Source: Methanocalculus sp. (lineage in GTDB: Archaea > Halobacteriota > Methanomicrobia > Methanomicrobiales > Methanocorpusculaceae). From it: 7,395 nucleotides of DNA. Below the pieces are notes generated by a model. It had not been told where the DNA came from and did not search any database. It saw only the letters and a program-made list of their open reading frames with translations. The DNA is taken from positions 1 to 7,395 of the forward strand of contig NZ_JARVGN010000070.1 of assembly GCF_029762515.1 (NCBI RefSeq), in the 5' to 3' direction. Shown in pieces: positions 5,753 to 7,395 of the stretch. The first letter of the stretch is position 1; each line of letters begins with the position of its first letter. The position numbers were made by a program, and so were the translations under genes.

Positions 5753-6984
5753 AGACGACGCAGGAGATCAACAATAAAATCAGAAGCGGGGAGGCAACCG
5801 TCATCCCTGCAGATGAATTCAAGAAACGGGTGCGTGAGGGGGAAACCTTCGCCGTCGGGGATGTGGATATTGTCACCTGCGGAACATTCGGGGTGATGTC
5901 GGGGACTTATGCAGTCCTGACGGTGCCTGTTGCATCCCCCGGCACTTTCCGGAAAGCTGAATCACTCTTTTTAAACGGCGTTCCTGCCTATCCCGGCCCC
6001 TGCCCGAATGAACGGCTCGGCCTCATCGACTGCATCGTCTATGGTACCGCACACCGGGACGAACGCTATGGCGGCGGCCATCTCTTTGCCGATCTCGCCG
6101 CCGGGAAGACGATCGAAGTCGAGGCGGAGGCAGACGGGCGGCGGTATACAAACGATATCACCATCTCCGATTGTGGCTTTGCAAAGCTCCATACAACACG
6201 ATCGGCATTTAAGAATTATACCGCATTTCTCAGAAGAGAAGAGGGTGTGCTTCCGACCATCTTCTCGGTCACCGGTCTCCGGGGACCCTGCAGGGAGATA
6301 TCGGTCTCGGGTTGCGGGGAGGTGAACCCGGTACAAAACGATCCCTCACTCAGGTCACTTGCACCAGGCACACCGGTTTTTGTTAACGGCGTTAACGGAA
6401 TCATCACTGGCACCGGTACGCGATCGACCCCGGAGCGGCCGAATCTTGCGTGTTCAGCCGGTATGAACGGGATGGATCCCCTGATGATGGGCGGGTTTAT
6501 CACTTCAGATGGCCCCGAATGCCTCACCTCGGTTGCCGCTGCAATACCGGTGCTCGATTCTGCATCCCTTGATGGACTGATGGTGCTTGATGAGGAGATC
6601 CCACTCCCTGTTGCCGATATCAGCAACCGCCAGCCGATCGGAGAATCGGATTATGGCAGAATCTGGCGGGGAACAGACCGGGGTGTCAGAATCCACTCTG
6701 ATCGGTGCCTTGACTGCACTCCCTGCATGGCTCATTCAATCTGCCCTGCCGGGGCAATCGGAGAGGGGCATACCATCAACCGCTCCCTCTGCCTCGCCTG
6801 CGGCGCCTGTGCCTCAGCCTGTGAGGGAGGAGTCTTTTCTATCGATCTCGGAGCAATTCAGATCGGGGACGATGAGATTCCGGTCACACTCCGCCAGTCT
6901 GACCGCACCAGGGCAGAGCGGCTCTGCCGTCGTCTGGCAGATCGGATCCGCGAGGGATCATTCTTCCTCAGGGAGGGATTATGA
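5749..6984 (+). CDS. DUF39 (COG1900) protein with C-terminal ferredoxin domain, methanogenesis marker 16 family
   Basis: The 411 residues comprise a DUF39/HcyBio domain (about 1-305) and a C-terminal ferredoxin domain (about 311-366). The first includes the conserved-looking VTCGTFGVMSGT (42-53), NGVPAYPGPCPNERLG (76-91) and DCGFAKLHTT (141-150), giving candidate active cysteines C44, C85 and C142. The ferredoxin has two clusters: C320, C323, C326, C332 (last spacing five residues instead of the common three) and C348, C351, C354, C358 (followed by Glu rather than Pro). This fusion is the methanogen-specific marker 16 metalloprotein. DUF39 relatives in methanogens are needed for sulfide-dependent homocysteine formation, and from memory, unverified, a methanogen member has been proposed as the last enzyme of coenzyme M synthesis (sulfoacetaldehyde to coenzyme M, ComF). 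The start is GTG, and 4-bp overlaps join both neighbours. Being directly before cysteate synthase supports a coenzyme M role. Confidence 0.92.
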   Translation: MKTTQEINNKIRSGEATVIPADEFKKRVREGETFAVGDVDIVTCGTFGVMSGTYAVLTVPVASPGTFRKAESLFLNGVPAYPGPCPNERLGLIDCIVYGTAHRDERYGGGHLFADLAAGKTIEVEAEADGRRYTNDITISDCGFAKLHTTRSAFKNYTAFLRREEGVLPTIFSVTGLRGPCREISVSGCGEVNPVQNDPSLRSLAPGTPVFVNGVNGIITGTGTRSTPERPNLACSAGMNGMDPLMMGGFITSDGPECLTSVAAAIPVLDSASLDGLMVLDEEIPLPVADISNRQPIGESDYGRIWRGTDRGVRIHSDRCLDCTPCMAHSICPAGAIGEGHTINRSLCLACGACASACEGGVFSIDLGAIQIGDDEIPVTLRQSDRTRAERLCRRLADRIREGSFFLREGL

Positions 6985-7395
6985 ACCACCTGCTCAGGTG
7001 CCCGGTATGCGGGAAGCAATTCCCCGATCAGGGTGAACTTGCCTGCCCGGACGGGCATCACGGGCTCCTCCGTGCGATCTACCCGGAGAAGCAGCTCGCT
7101 ATCAGGGATGAGCCAGGCATCTTCCGGTATGCAGACTGGCTCCCTGTGCAACAGGTGCCACAGACCCAGTCGGGACCTGTGACATTCCAGTCTTCCGGGT
7201 TTGCAAAAGAAGCAGGGCTTTCCAATCTCTGGATCGGCTTCACCGGCTATGCCCCCGATAAGGGTGCATATGTCCCGACCTGCTCCTTCAAGGAGCTGGA
7301 GGCATGGCCGACCCTCATCCGGCACCGGGAGACCGGCGGCGGCACCATCGTCCTCGCATCGGCTGGAAATACAGGCCGTGCCTTCGCCGAGGTCG
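6981..7395 (+). CDS. Cysteate synthase, N-terminal part (partial, runs off the window)
   Basis: The first 138 codons are present. The start ATG overlaps the previous stop (ATGA), with GGGAGG at 6971-6976. Residues 7-26 form a small zinc-ribbon-like head (C7, C10, C22 and possibly H26). The PLP-dependent fold of the threonine synthase family follows: the PLP-binding lysine is probably K104 in TCSFKELEA, and ASAGNTG (126-132) is the substrate/phosphate-binding loop. Threonine synthases have SFKDRG at the lysine; the SFKELEA form here and the region GYAPDKGAYVPTCSF fit cysteate synthase of Methanosarcinales and Methanomicrobiales. That enzyme makes L-cysteate from O-phospho-L-serine and sulfite, replacing the phosphosulfolactate (ComABC) route to sulfopyruvate in coenzyme M synthesis. 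A threonine synthase paralogue is the alternative. The missing C-terminal two thirds prevents a full check. Confidence 0.88.
   Translation, partial: MNHLLRCPVCGKQFPDQGELACPDGHHGLLRAIYPEKQLAIRDEPGIFRYADWLPVQQVPQTQSGPVTFQSSGFAKEAGLSNLWIGFTGYAPDKGAYVPTCSFKELEAWPTLIRHRETGGGTIVLASAGNTGRAFAEV

Noticed and set aside
6380..6396. Direct repeat GTTAACGGC/GTTAACGGA within the DUF39 gene
   Set aside because: It encodes VNGVNG within the protein and is a local codon repeat, not a mobile or regulatory element.
6858..7325. Minus-strand open frame of 155 codons opposite the end of the DUF39 gene and the start of cysteate synthase
   Set aside because: It spans the junction of two well-supported genes on the other strand and shows no family motif.
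6981..7395. Threonine synthase as the identity of the last gene
   Set aside because: The fold and zinc-ribbon-like head are shared, but the PLP lysine motif is SFKELEA, not SFKDRG, and the gene context is coenzyme M-like. Cysteate synthase fits better, though the gene is incomplete.
1..7395. CRISPR arrays, tRNA or rRNA genes, insertion sequences, riboswitches
   Set aside because: No spaced repeat array, cloverleaf-like sequence, transposase gene or terminal inverted repeats were seen. Nearly all of the window is accounted for by coding sequence.

Overview
The window looks like a stretch of chromosome from a methanogenic archaeon, most likely of the order Methanomicrobiales. Three things point there. 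The rightmost genes encode a methanogen-specific DUF39/ferredoxin protein (methanogenesis marker 16 family) and the start of a cysteate synthase, the coenzyme M enzyme of Methanomicrobiales and Methanosarcinales. The left edge carries ruvC-ruvA-ruvB, a bacterial-type Holliday-junction set that I recall in some Methanomicrobiales but not in most archaea. The one clear intergenic promoter zone has archaeal TATA-like boxes and no bacterial -35/-10 pairs. The coding DNA is moderately GC-rich and strikingly full of GATC. The species cannot be named from the sequence.

Layout. Positions 1-1703 (+) hold the 3' end of ruvC, then complete ruvA and ruvB, tightly packed (7 bp between ruvC and ruvA; a 4-bp GTGA overlap between ruvA and ruvB). 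A 62-bp convergent gap (1704-1765) holds a cluster of GATTAG/CTAATC inverted repeats and a possible terminator for the opposite strand. Positions 1766-3484 (-) encode a membrane-anchored extracytoplasmic protein with a beta-sandwich and a probable TIM-barrel, glycoside-hydrolase-like domain of unknown substrate. Positions 3485-3671 form an AT-rich divergent promoter region. From 3672 (or 3678) to the window end (+) runs a five-gene operon: a soluble ABC-type ATPase, a HypB/CobW-like P-loop GTPase with extra cysteines, a protein with an N-terminal four-cysteine Fe-S domain, the DUF39 marker-16 protein with a C-terminal two-cluster ferredoxin, and cysteate synthase (truncated by the window edge). 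Every junction in this operon is a 4-bp overlap or directly abutting stop/start codons, so the proteins are probably made together.

How the genes may work together. RuvA and RuvB form the branch-migration motor and RuvC the resolvase. In the right-hand operon, cysteate synthase makes L-cysteate from phosphoserine and sulfite on the way to sulfopyruvate, sulfoacetaldehyde and coenzyme M. DUF39 (COG1900) proteins are linked to sulfide incorporation into organic thiols. My inference is that the four upstream genes form a sulfur-insertion or metallocluster-assembly module for coenzyme M synthesis, with the two NTPases as maturation or energising factors. This uncharacterised set is the most interesting part of the window.
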